NCBI GenBank assembly: GCA_905221615.1
Contig: CAJNDT010003802.1
Location: 47,501 to 111,500, forward strand
Direction of reading: 5' to 3'
Length of the DNA stretch: 64,000 bases
Source: Symbiodinium sp. CCMP2592
Taxonomy: Eukaryota > Sar > Dinophyceae > Suessiales > Symbiodiniaceae
Shown here: positions 1-11,101 of the stretch, in pieces
Layout: every line of letters begins with the position of its first letter
How positions within the stretch are numbered: position 1 is the stretch's first letter
Notes under the pieces: generated by a model
Seen by the model: only the letters and a program-made list of their open reading frames with translations
Databases searched by the model: none
What the model was told of the DNA's origin: nothing
Program-made: the position numbers and the translations under genes

Positions 1-851
1 CCAGAAGCGAACCACTCAAGGGTCTATAAAGGTTACTGTAAGGGACACAAGCCTGGTTCAGGGCCCAAAGGACCAGATGCAGACAGACCCTCTGTACAAA
101 CAGAATCACAAGAGCATGCAGGGGCCCTGCGGCACGACCAAAGCCATGACGAAGTGGATACGCTGTCCGACCCTCAAGTTGGTACGTGCATTACTCTCTA
201 CCGTAGGAGTAACGGATCATCAGAATCGCTCGGACTGCCAAGAGCAGCAACAGGTGTCAGAAAGGAGCCACAACGACTGGTACTCGTGGCTGAGACTCCG
301 GCTGTGTCTACTGGCACTCTTCATGAACAGGCATAAGTGCAGCAACTGGATCAGAAATATCAGTAGCACATTGTCTGTTCTGCCAATATGAATACTAGCA
401 TGCATGTATCGTGCTCACTGTGCTTACCATTGCTGCTGGTACGATAACTTCACTGTATCCTACTGCTCTTACTACATCTCGCGATCCTGCAATCTGCGTG
501 GCCCTTTCCATTGAGAGTGCCACTTGTCATGCGCGCTCATTATGTTATATGTTTCGATTATGGTCGACTACTCCGATCACTACCAATGTTGCTGCTTCGG
601 CGTTCATGAACGGTCTTGAACCGTCTCAGCTGATGCTGATGATAATGATAGGAAACAACTCTTCCTGCTGCTACCATGCCAAAGCTAAATCCCGTGAAGC
701 TTCATGTAGGCCCTAAACCCTCAACCTTGAAGGGAACCCTATAATGGAACGCCCTTTTCTAGTAGTACCATCTGCTGCCATGCTGCGAAGCTTCTTGCCG
801 TTCTTCTGAGCGTGGGGACTGCGGCCTGGTACAATCGCCAGGAACGGGACT
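1..851. other. non-coding stretch, no gene recognised
   Basis: Short ORFs occur in all frames but none has recognisable motifs, consistent composition or a splice-compatible partner. A short degenerate telomere-like string lies near 712-740. I see nothing else to annotate. Confidence 0.5.
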
Positions 852-964
852 TATATGGGAGTTTCGGAAAATGAGGGGTACCATATTTTGGGGGTCCTTG
901 TATAAAGGATCCCACAATTTAGGGTGCTCTATTGGGGTCACCGATTTTCGGACACTCCCATATA
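852..964. mobile_element. small TIR element (MITE-like), family A copy 1
   Basis: The ends form a near-perfect inverted repeat of about 21 bp: left arm begins TATATGGGAGTTTCGGAAAA, right arm is its reverse complement with two mismatches. The element is about 113 bp and has no coding capacity. The interior contains a TTGGGGGTCCTT-type string also found inside the copy at 36808-36913, so this is a dispersed family and not a chance hairpin. Flanking TA dinucleotides could be a 2 bp target duplication, but this is not certain. Confidence 0.6.
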
Positions 965-1305
965 GTCAGGCACTATGACTATGTTTCGGACTTCTGCTGC
1001 GACGAGCCTTCCCATGAAACGTGTGACACTCAGGACTCTTGACAGGTTGACTAGTGACTAGAAGTGGTAGGACCAACTGTGAGCCTACAAAGGTTGCTTG
1101 CCCTGTTGCATCAGACTTGCCTCCTCGAGTCAGCGGCTCCGACTTGTTCACCTTGTCTACATCCACCTTCTTGTCCAGGCCTGCAAGAAGGATGCCGGAA
1201 AATCTCGGACGCCGTGACTGCTAGGGGTTTGGGGTGTTTCTTCATTGTGTCTCCTGGCTGCTTGGCATTCCTCTTCTCTTGAACTCTTCAAGACAGTTCG
1301 CCTCC

Positions 1306-1440
1306 TGAACCCCTGAACCCTAAACCCTAAACCCCTAAACCCTAAACCCCTAAACCCCTAAACCCCTAAACCCCTAAAACCCTAAAACCCTAAACCCCCG
1401 AACCCCTGAACCCCTAAACTCAAACCCTGAACCCTCAAAA
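1306..1440. repeat. degenerate telomere-like (CCCTAAA)n block
   Basis: CCCTAAACCC and CCCCTAAACC units are repeated with many one-base variants, in the orientation of the C-rich strand of plant/alga-type telomeres. The block is internal and degenerate, so it is an interstitial telomere-like repeat and not a chromosome end. Confidence 0.75.
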
Positions 1441-2329
1441 GGAACCAGTTCCGCCACTTAGACACTGCGAGAGCCGGGCCTTGACTTTCAGAGCTTCTCA
1501 GATCCTGGAGCTCGCAAGCGCGCGTTGGCGCATCTGCACCCGAGTCTCCCAAGATCTCCTGGCTCACCTAAGGCAGGGCACTCCGGCAGAGGGAAGAGCG
1601 GACAAAATCTCGAAGCCAAGTCGCCCTCTGAAGCTGCTCATACTGGGACAACGGTTCGTCGTAGGATGCGAAGCACGGATCGAAGAGCGGGCAGACCTCC
1701 TGTGAAGCCAGGTGTGAAGCAAGGCCAAACGCACTTCGGGTTGCACCAATAGAAGGGGAGTCCATCCTGAGGTCCGTACAGTAGTGATTGCTGACAGTGA
1801 CTCTCACAGTGCGCAAATAAGGTCAGGATCCTCCACTATGTAGACCCTACATATTAGGCTCCCCTGCTTTCGGCGGCGGAAAGCCTTGAAGGTGAGCGCG
1901 TCGTCTGCAGAGATCAGCTGCCTCGTCACCAGGAGGTCGACATAGCTCTCCTTGGACGGCAGGCTTCGTTTCCATCTAAGGATCCACTCCAAGCGACAGC
2001 AGTAGTATACCATCACCCCACACAGATGCAAGCCGCGTTGCGAAGTTCTGGCGCACACCCATCATGGCCTCCTGTTCCAGCCGCCCCCCGGCATCCTTTG
2101 CATGTTGGATTCCGGAAGCCGAGTGAGGTACTGCATGTGACCTCTTAGAAGCTCCATGTGCTGCCAAGCTTCTTTAGCTGCCTGCATCACTCGCAGAATC
2201 TCAGCGTGGCACTCATGAGACCTGCGTCATGCAACAAACCAGGAACATGGAACATCTAACGCAGATTTCTGCATGAACAAAATGTGATACAGTAACGAAA
2301 ACAGTTTCAAAAGCAACGGCAACAACGAC

Positions 2330-2676
2330 GACGACAACTTCTACTGCTGCTACTGCTGCTCCTGCTGCTGCTGCTGCTGATGCTGCGACTTCGACTGCCA
2401 CTGCAACTGCTTCTGCTACTGCTGGTGCTGCAGCAACAACCACTACTACTACCACTCCTGCTAGTGCTGCTGGTGCTTCTACTGCTACTACTGCTACTAC
2501 TGCTGCTACTAAAGAAACTCTTACTCCCAATCCGACTCCACCGCACTGCGACTGCTCTTGCTAATGCTACTGCCATACTGCTACTGCTACAGCTACTACT
2601 ACGACTCACTACTTCCCAGCGTTGGCCCATACATGTTTATGAAAAGATGACGACGACGACGACGACGACGACGACA
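2330..2676. repeat. triplet repeats (CTG/CTA/CTT)n and (GAC)n
   Basis: 2330-2617 is an imperfect CTG/CTA/CTT/CTC triplet array, and 2645-2676 is a nearly pure GAC array. ORFs here translate to single-residue runs on both strands and are repeat artefacts. The surrounding 1440-2330 and 2680-3240 hold no gene I can support. Confidence 0.8.
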
Positions 2677-3254
2677 AAAACCAACGACAACGATGAGGAC
2701 GGGGACGTCGACTACCACGGTACCTACCATAGGTTACAACAGTACTTCTCACTGTAAAGAGTGACTACTATGACGATAAGAAAAGACGGCCTTCATACTC
2801 AAAACCATAGTAGCAATATGAAGGAAACGCCATCATGGCGACGACAGCTCAGAGAAAGAGCTCATGATCTTCTGTTTGGCTACAGACAAGTCACTCTGGC
2901 AGGAAGCTGAAGCGTGCCAGCAGGATGCTTTGGCCCATCATGTAGCGGCCAAAGGCTGTGAAAAGCATCTTCGCTTGATCCTCATATTTAGCTCAGTTTA
3001 GAGGTTCCGGTTGAAGGTTCGCAGGTGAAGGCTTAGGGTACAGATGTCTGAGCATCGGATTGACACAGAAATGCTATACTGCATCGGAAACATGGCGATG
3101 CACTTCTTAGGATGTCCGAATATGAACACAGATTGTGATACATTCGAGTGTTTGTGATGCTTGTTCGTACATGCTACTGCATGCTACTAAAACATACTAC
3201 ATAAAATGACGGTGACTATATGCTGCTGTAAAGAACTATTCCAAACATGTTTCT

Positions 3255-3526
3255 ACGTATCGAATGCCATGCATGTAATTATGTATGTAGGTAGGTACGC
3301 ACACGTGTACGTATGTAGTATGTACCTGTGCACGTATGTAGCACTTACGCATGTACGTATGTATGTACGTATGTATGTGTGGTTACGTGTGAGTATGTAT
3401 GTACGTACATATGTATGCATGCAATCACGCACGTACGTATGTATGCATGTGTGCATATATGTAGATGCATGTATGTGTATGCATGTGTGTCTGTATGTAC
3501 TTATGTGTGCGTATGTGCATGTGTAG

Positions 3527-3589
<63 letters not shown>
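3255..3589. repeat. GTAT/ATGT-rich array ending in (GT)n
   Basis: A degenerate GTAT/GTAC tetranucleotide tract runs from about 3255 to 3530 and passes into a pure GT dinucleotide run at 3531-3589. Tyr/Val/Cys- or His/Thr-rich ORFs over it are artefacts. 3590-3975 is AT-rich, with no gene seen. Confidence 0.85.
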
Positions 3590-3594
<5 letters not shown>

Positions 3595-3975
3595 GTTCGT
3601 GCATAAGCCTGTGTATACTGTTTGTAATCTACTGCAATATGACCTAATACAGTACAATACAATACAATATCAATACAAAAAATGCTATATACGCACAATC
3701 AAGTGCAATACCCTGGAACAGCACGCAATTCAATATAGTCCAGCATTGTTAATAATACGCAATATCATGTAGTACAATATAGCAGACCACCAGACCATAT
3801 AGTAGAGTATACCGTCGTACAAATGCTGTCATGCAGTATAACATATTGTATAGTGTAACAAACATGAAAAGTATACTCTATAACAATATATGTTGTAACA
3901 GAGTAGAATATAATGTAATGGAGTAGAGCATCATGTAATAAAATTTGGTATAGTGCAACATAAGATAATATACTA

Positions 3976-4077
3976 TATCATGTAGTTGTGTGCACATGTT
4001 GTTTAAACTAGTTTAGCCCAGTATAACATATCATGTAATTGTGTGTGCATGTTGTTCAAACTAGTTTAGTCCAGTAT
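3976..4077. repeat. tandem duplication of about 51 bp
   Basis: 3976-4025 and 4027-4077 are two adjacent copies of one sequence (core TTTAAACTAGTTTAGCCCAG versus TTCAAACTAGTTTAGTCCAG), differing at a few positions. It sits just beyond the stop codon of the ITPase-like gene on the minus strand. Confidence 0.7.
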
Positions 4078-4143
4078 GCCACTACCTCCCTACCCACTGC
4101 TTGCAGAATTTATCCCTGCCTCAGACGAGGGAAAAAAAGTCTG

Positions 4144-6454
4144 CTAGGTTGAGCCAGCTTCAGTTTCCAGATGCGTAGAATCAAGAAAGACTGGGGCAAC
4201 CCGGGACCGGAACACCTCCTCGAAGGCTGCCCAGACCAAACTATGTCCATCTGTCGTCTCGGTTGCGTGGACTTTGTCTGCAAACTCCGCGATGGTTCTT
4301 AGCCAACACGGCACGGAAAATCTGACAACACATTCAAAAGAAAAAAGCAAGTTCCGCTGAGCTTGATGCTAGCTCTCCTAACTAGGGATGTACTGCAACC
4401 CCAGACAAAGAAACCCACGCTGATGCTACAATCCCTACAAGGATGCTCCTTGCTCCCATGGAGCTGCAGGCCAGACGCCCCCGGCCCGGCCTCCTCTTGA
4501 CCGAGGATTCTGCGCAGCGGAGCTGCGAGCTGCCACCAGCGGCACATCTCCGACGCCTTCTCGGCCATGCACGCGTAGTTCTGTGAGGTCCAACGGAAGT
4601 CTTCGACGAAGAAAGGCATGTACTTGTCTTTGAAATCTTGCAAGGCAGGGGGAACTTCAGCAACGGGAGTGCCCAAGTGATTGGACATGAGCTCCCTGTA
4701 CTTTGTGTCATCCCCAAGCAGACAGTACGCAACGTTCGCTTCGAGAAGTGTGCGAAAAACCGACAGCGTTCGCTGTGGTTCAGCTGTCTCCGGGAAGGGG
4801 TCCAGCCCACAGTCGCGAAAAAGAGGCCAGATCTTTCGCTTTGCCCAGTCGTACTCCAAACCACCACGCCTGAGAGCTTCAACAAACAGCATGTCAGCGA
4901 AGACAAGCGTGATGGCTTCACTCAGCATACGATAGATGATGTAGAGCCTCCTGTTTAAGCTGGTGTGCTCACCAGTGAACAGGAGGTCGGGCAGCAAAAA
5001 ATGCGTCAAATCGTGCGCTTGAAACGTCGCCTCGTGGATGGCATCGTCCTGCCAGGGAGGAGAGCCGTGTTAGGGTTTAGGTTTTCGGACTTTAGGTTAA
5101 GGGTCTAGGGTTTCAGAAGAAGTAAGCATGTCTAACATGATCTATCGCGGTGCAAGCTTCAGAGCACCTTGGGCACGAGAGGAACACCAGCATTCAATCC
5201 TGGGAGCCAGTAGATAAACTCCCTCCTCGTGATTGCAGCACGGAGAAATATCCCACTGTTGAGCACGCTTGTAAAGACGTTACAAAGGCCGTGTTTATCT
5301 GGGAATGATGCGAAGAGGTGCTCATTCCTCTTGAAGAATCGGGAAACCAGCGATCCATCACCAAACTCAACGGCTCGGTTGGCCTCCAATGGGTTGTAGC
5401 GGCAGACTCGGCGTGTTCGGTAGTGCACATGATCCTGCAAGTACTGGGATAGCATCATGTCTCTTGGAGATACTTTGAAGCCCAGCTGCTTCTTTTCGTG
5501 ATAGGATAGTCCACTGTACGGATCAACCACGACATCGTCCCAGTTGAAGACATTGGGCTGTGGATCATTCCGTTTAGAAAGGTCGATCTTTGCATCCATC
5601 TCGTAGCGATAGACAAACTGCTCCACCTTCGTGCACCAATAAGAGTCTCAGCGGAACTCACCATATGCCTAATGCTCCTAGCAGCCCTAGCATGCTGCCT
5701 GACCAAATCATGAAGGTTGCACATAATGTGTCAAAACTGCGCCCAAGTGACCTGGGGATCAGACAGTCCACTGGACGTTCCATCTTTTCTGACGGTCTTG
5801 TGGCACCAAACAGTGAGGGTAGCCCTGACTGTCACACGCTCACCTTGCGTTGCTTGCAAGAAACTGGCCAGCCACACGATTCTCATGTAAGGATTTGTGC
5901 AGAAGGAGGGCTCTCTGAAGCAGCTGATAGAAACTCATCTAGCAGTTGTGGATGTCTTCCCTACAGCAGTGGACTCGTTTTGCACCCTTATGCATGCAGC
6001 AGTGCTGATATATGTGCGGTAGCAGCCACACTAAGCATCACAGGCCACTTTGCAGTCTTGCCAGGACACCATCCACGAACTCTCGGCCTGGAGCATCAGC
6101 ATGCTGAGACGACCCGTGGCACAGAAGGAGCACGCTCTCGTACATGACAGACTTGGTCCAGAAACTCTCCGTGCTGTGGCTCAGCAGCTTCGTGACTAAG
6201 GGCAACAGTGCTTTCGGCCCATGCTTCCTGGGTTCTTGTTAAAGGATTAAACACCAGGAAACCCTACTATTTACTTTAGACCCCTATCATGGTAGCTTAA
6301 GGTAAAGTGCTTAACAAGAACCCAGCTTCTTCGTCCGGTATCCGTACGGGCTGGCACCGAGCACCTCAATCCCATAATGTTGCAGCAACTTTTGAAACTC
6401 TGGCACACGCTCGGGGTTGGATGTGACGACGTAGACGCGCCGAGTTTTCACCAT
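4144..6454 (-). CDS. ITPase/HAM1-like multi-exon gene with C-terminal extension
   Basis: Likely a nucleotide-sanitising NTP pyrophosphatase (HAM1/RdgB/ITPA fold) with an extra C-terminal domain. Proposed exons, gene order: 6454-6330, 6227 to about 6040, about 5905-5752, 5626-5168, 5048-4486, 4297-4144. The first exon reads VYVVTSNPERVPEFQKLL, matching the family's N-terminal (T/S)xNxxK/RxxEF nucleotide-binding motif after Met at 6454. The exon at 5626 has FNWDDVVVDPYSGLSYHE, like the family's later F-G-W-D/FVP region. Frames join cleanly at 5751/5627 (GT-AG), 5167/5049 (GT-AG) and 4485/4298 (GC-AG). The intron between the second and third exons is unresolved. The C-terminal part contains IHEATFQAHDLTHF and SEAITLVFADMLF, a His/Glu/Asp-rich helical pattern that could bind metal; I do not recognise this domain. 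The intron at 6228-6329 is a TIR element. I am fairly sure it is a real gene and moderately sure of the family. Confidence 0.62.
6228..6325. mobile_element. introner-like element: 98 bp with perfect 15 bp TIRs inside a gene
   Basis: CTGGGTTCTTGTTAA at 6228-6242 is the exact reverse complement of 6311-6325. CTTC directly flanks both sides (6224-6227 and 6326-6329), a 4 bp target-site duplication. Read on the minus strand, the element is in the ITPase-like gene and brings an immediate stop. Removing 6228-6329 as a 102 nt intron starting GA and ending AG restores an open frame reading RTKKHGPKALLPLVTKLL. The 4 nt target duplication itself supplies the 5' end (GAAG) of the intron. TIRs, target duplication and frame restoration together are the signature of an introner. 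Confidence 0.78.
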
Positions 6455-6559
6455 GACAGGGCCCGGTGATCTCTGAGCCAGCTCATGCTTTGGCAAAGGA
6501 CGCGAAACTCCGACCGTCCAACCTAGACCCCCCGGAAGCCCATGCAGCAAGAGCGGCTA

Positions 6560-7231
6560 GCTAGACATCCCCAAGAACATGTATTCTGATATATTCTGAT
6601 CAATACAGCGTGTTTGGGTGGCGAAGTCAGAAGTGGGAATTGTGACTGGGTTTCAATGCGATCCACTGGGCTTCCTTAGTTAGTGGTTGCCTTGAACGCC
6701 AAAGTGGCGATAAATAACACAACCTTTAAGCGGTGACGGGAAAAGCAGGCGGAGAGGCGTAGTGACAAGAATTCCTGCCACTTAGTAGAAGTGATTGTTC
6801 TGGGGTTGATATGATACACAAAACAGAAACAGTCACTTTAGTTTTGGGGGGTTTATAGATGGTTGCAAGTTACAGCAGGGATGCTACAACCCGAACAGCA
6901 AGCTGAATCCCGGACAACTTCAAGTTTTAGCGCCTCACATCAGCAATCATTCGCTGGCATCCTCTTCAGAGTGCATTCGAATTGCCGAAATAGACGTTCG
7001 TTTCAGGAATTGCATGAAACCTCGCTATTCAAGGAACCCGAAGCAGTCAAATAGGCAAGGCAAAGCAGGTGGAAGCATCGTTGGTGTATGCCAACAGCAC
7101 CAATGGCTTCGGATGGCTTCGGTGGTGCTATGACTGCAAGGACCCCCGGGCAATCTTGACATAGATGCGATCGTATTCAATTGGAGCCTGGTGAAATCAT
7201 TTTGCAGGATCCGCTTCAGCGATCAAGGACA
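6560..7231. other. intergenic region with a dispersed repeat motif
   Basis: No gene seen. 6700-6790 carries a GTGGCGATAAATAA-type string and an ATTCCTGCCACTT string. Both recur near 23090-23160, and related forms occur near 14900-15010, which suggests a diverged dispersed repeat family. Confidence 0.45.
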
Positions 7232-9894
7232 ATGAGCATCACCAGCAAAGCCGGCATAATTGAGCAGATTCTGAGTACGTTTGGTCCTTGAGTTTACATG
7301 TGCTCCATGGATGTGTGCATACGTACATGCAACTTTCGTGATCAGCACTTTTTGGCTTGGAGTTTTCCTGTTATTGGGTTTATAGCCATTGCAATGGCTG
7401 CTCTTGCGCAAGCTTGGGAAGCGTCGGCCGTCATTCGTGGCCGATTTCGGCGACAAATCTCTTGGATCCAGTTCCCTATCCCGGTAAAGAAGGAACCCCG
7501 TGGCACTGAATCAGAGAAGCAGTCGAAGAAAAAGGATAAGTCCGAAAAGGCTGATCCGCACCTCCCAACGACACGTGCGTTGGAACTCAACGTTGATATC
7601 CTGGAGAAAATGCTTGACCATTGCAGCAATGAATTCCTCGATATTACCACGTTGCAGAAGGAGGCGTGTGATTTGAGTCTGTGCTTGAGCAGCTTGAATA
7701 GGCTTGGATTCGTGTTCTGTTCTTGAACAGGTGGAAGAATTGTTCAGGCTGGTTTCCTTTGAGCCGGCTGCCAATCAAGCCTACTTCGACACCTGGGATC
7801 TGCGACGTCTCTGGACGTACCTTTGGCGTCGCCAAGGTGATGCTGAGAAACGCCATCAGCACCCAAGGGACAGTGATTTTGAGTGATGCTGTCTTCATGT
7901 ATGTGTGTGTGTCCGTGTGAAGCATGTTTGCATTCATCCTGTGTGTCTGCACAGGATCCCGAAGTCAAGAGTTTGTTTGATCGAATTTCGGAGCTACGAG
8001 AGCAACTGGTGCTGCAAGAGAACGAGGTGGCCGATGCCACTCGTAGTGATGACGAGTTCTACGAGCCCGATGCAGAGCCGACAGACATGGTGGAGGACCA
8101 TGAGGTCGAGGATGCAGACCTGGGCGATGCTACGGAGGACCATGACGGTGACGTGGATGCAGAGCTGTGTGATGCTACGGAGGACCATGGCGGTGACGAG
8201 GATGCAGAGCTGTGCGATGCTATGGAGGAGCATGACGGGGGCGAGGATGCAGAGCTGTGCGATGCTACGGAGGACCATGACGGGGGCGAGGATGCAGAGC
8301 TGTGCGATGCTGTGGAGGTCGCTCCTGAGGTCCATGGTGATGGCCGTGATGTCGTCGTACATCGGCATCGGTCCAGGCTGAGCACAACCAGCTTTGAAGC
8401 TCCTAGCGAAGCTGGTGTTTCCGATGGTTTGATCACCGACGAGATGATGGGAGAGTTGCCTGATGGTATGGATGATGAGCAGGCAGTGGAGTTGTCCATG
8501 ATTCTGCAGCAGATCCATGATCTCGAGCTTGGGTTTGTTTCTGAGAATGTGACTGTATGCTGAGTGATGCCGATTGTGTTGTAATTGTGTTGTGCTCCCA
8601 TGCATCCATATGTGAACCCAGGTCGCAGTTTGAGGGCGACAGCATCGCGCCAACGGAGCCCCGGAGTATCCCAACAGAATTGTTAGATGCAATTGTTGGT
8701 TGTTCGTTGGGTAGATGGATTGCACTTGTAGAATTCTGGCTTAGGTGACTCTGTGGCTCCTACTGCGGTTCCTTGTGTGGCTGTGGAGTCAAAGCCCATG
8801 CTGAATCCGGATCAGGACCCACCCACGTATTAAGTTGTGTGGGAAGTTTGCATGTGCCCTTCTTTTGGTGTGCCCCTGTTGTGAAGTTGGTTTGGGCTGC
8901 AGGAGGAGACACAGATTCAGCTGGAACCTGAGGATACGGCTACAGCGTCTGCGCCTACGCCTTCCGATGTGTCTGGGGCTGGAGTTGTCACTCCCAGCCC
9001 GTTGCATAAGCCACCACTGGAGACGACTCCTGAAAAGGTTTCGTAGACTCCATTATGCAAGTTTCTTATCGTGCATCTTGTGTGTGTGCCACACTGTGTG
9101 CTGCTCCACATTTGTGCAACTGCCATTTTAAGGTTGCCTTGGTGACCCCGGCAATGCAGGCTGAGCTCCGTGCTGACAAGGTCAAAAAGGCCAGGGCTGT
9201 CAATCGGGGCCGAAAGCTGAGGAAGAGCCGATCTTTCAAGGGCAAGAGCAAGGCCAAAAAATCGAAGGTTTCGGACATGCATGAGTCGGAGGAGGGCGCG
9301 GACCATGGTGGTGAGGAGAGTGTTCATGAGTCGGAGGTTGCCAAGGATCCTTCGGATGTCGTGGAGACTGAGGGCGGGGATAAGCCGGCCAAGCGTGGCC
9401 GACCCAAGGCAAAGGCCTCCCCGAAAGCAAAGGCTTCCCCCAAAGCAAAGGCTTCCCCCAAAGCAAAGGCTTCCGCCAAGGCAAAAGCTTCCCCCAAGGC
9501 AAAGGCCAAGGCTGCCACGAAGGAGCCCAAGGGCAAAGCAAAAGCTTCCCCCAAGGCCGTGACCAAGGCGGGTGAAGGCAACGACAGCCCGACTGCCCCA
9601 GTGAGATCCAAGGCCAAAGCCGGGACACAGCGCAGGGTCTGGCTGACCTCAACACGTTGGGTTTTCGAAATCCTGGATGGGCAAGAGCTGGGATGCAACA
9701 GCTGCAGGTACCTGTATGGTGGATGTGGGACTTGCAAAAAGCCAGGGTTCAAGGGGCAAACGGCCGAGAACTTCTGGTACTGCAGCCAGTATCAGGCAGG
9801 CCTGGCCAAGCTGGGTGATGATGATGATGATAAGGCTGAGAAGGACAAGGGCGAGAATCCGCCGACCAAGAAGGCCCGGCTCGGAGGAAAGTGA
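7232..9894 (+). CDS. acidic-then-basic, H1-like multi-exon protein with Cys-rich C-terminus
   Basis: Function unknown; probably a nuclear, DNA- or RNA-associated protein. A likely start is ATG 7232 (MSITSKAGIIEQIL). Exons I can place: one ending 7660, then 7731-7838, 7955 to about 8553, about 8623-8690, about 8745-8815, 8903-9037 and 9133-9894. Joins at 7661 and 7839 use GA donors. The 8816 join (DQ to EETQIQLEPED) also needs a GA donor, while the 9037/9133 join is GT-AG and in frame. The middle exon has four 15-residue acidic repeats of the form DATEDHDGDVDAELC. The last exon is Lys/Ala/Ser/Pro-rich (repeated KAKASP), preceded by an AT-hook-like KRGRPKAK. It ends in CNSCRYLYGGCGTCKKPGF and WYCSQY, a Cys pattern that may bind zinc and that I recall from dinoflagellate proteins. 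The first two exons are uncertain. Confidence 0.68.
8126..8305 (+). repeat. coding minisatellite, 4 x 45 bp
   Basis: Four exact-length 45 bp units start at 8126, 8171, 8216 and 8261, each encoding 15 acidic residues ending AELC. A fifth, diverging unit begins at 8306. The length is a multiple of three, so copy number can change without breaking the frame. Confidence 0.85.
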
Positions 9895-11100
9895 TCGATT
9901 CCGGTGCAATGGTGCACCGAGCTGGGTTCGAGGTCCAGGCAACTCGGATTTTGCAATTTTGGTGATTCAGTGACTGGTGTTTCAGACATAGAAGGGCAGG
10001 TTGGCATGTCTTGGTGCAGCAAATAGCTTTACAAACGATAGGGTTGGATAGTAACTATATATATATATAGAGGGAGACTATATACTAGCCTAGTTGAAGA
10101 ATTACTGAACCGTATACTTCTTAAAACTTGGGTTACATTGGACTAGCAGAAAGCAACGAGAAACTGATTATAACGGCTTTATCGTGCTGTCACTGAACGA
10201 GAACCGTCTTCTTTCAAGCCTACACGCCCTATGATAGTTGGGTTAGTGCAATAACTCCGAACACCCCCAAAACCGCAAGCCCCTTTATGCCTAGGCCACC
10301 AGCAGCCACAAAGCCGAAAGAACAAAACCGAATTAACTCGTACAATAGTGTTCGAAGGCACAACTATCGTAGTTGGTAGTTCTAGACTATCGTATGCGCC
10401 CGTAGGATGTACATAGGTGTTACAAGGGTTGCTTTAGATCCATTCCCATTAGATCTGAACCGTCTTGTCTCGGCCACTAAGCACGGAAGCATTGTCCGTG
10501 CATATTGAGGCACCATCGTGCCCATGCCCCGATCACCGTGGATTCCTCTGGCTTTTTGACTGAGCCTGGCGCTCCAAGACTGAAAGGTCGTTTGAACATG
10601 GGATGGCAGGGATATCCTTGCTACGGGTTTTCCGAGAGTGTGCTGCTTGGAATACATACCAGAACCAGTACAATATCTTTCCAACGGCAGTGCGACTCTT
10701 GGGTGATATCAGTCCCCTGAAGATGCAGGGGCTTTTTCGGTGAACTCTATGGTGACTCTAGTGCTTCGAAGCAAGACGGTGTGCTGGGGAGGCAAAAATG
10801 TTGTTTCATCAGAGTGCCAGCTTCTGCCCAAGCAAGATTGTGACCGAAGACCTCTATTGTGTTTGTGACTGTACATGAATGACCCCTGTTGCCAGGTCGG
10901 AGCCCGGCCTGCAATGCATGCTCTTCGTCTTCGAGCAAGACCTGAGGACGACCAAGGTATGCCCGCCCCCTCTCTTCGTGCAAGCTTTTCGTTGGTCAGG
11001 ATTGCAAGGCTTTGGGCGCATGTTGTGTGTCGTCTTGCTTTCACTCTGGGCAAGTGCAAAGCCGGGGTTCAAAGAGAGGTCTGAGCCTAGATCCCGCTGC
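9895..11100. other. intergenic, no gene recognised
   Basis: An AT-rich stretch near 10045-10090 carries TAACTATATATATATA, related to the ATATAGTAAC motif seen at 12100, 40490-40610, 40730-40790 and 45390-45430. Several 60-100 codon ORFs overlap on both strands; none has motifs or exon-like joins. Confidence 0.4.
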
Positions 11101-11101
11101 C

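Noticed and set aside
1306-1440. A chromosome end
   Set aside because: Telomere-like units are degenerate, internal, and recur in both orientations through the window.
3253-3698. ORFs of 60-134 codons rich in His/Thr or Val/Cys
   Set aside because: Direct translations of GT/GTAT microsatellites on both strands.
8126-8305. CRISPR-like array
   Set aside because: Units are contiguous without spacers and encode in-frame acidic repeats in a eukaryotic exon; the same reasoning applies to the 69 bp units at 16434.
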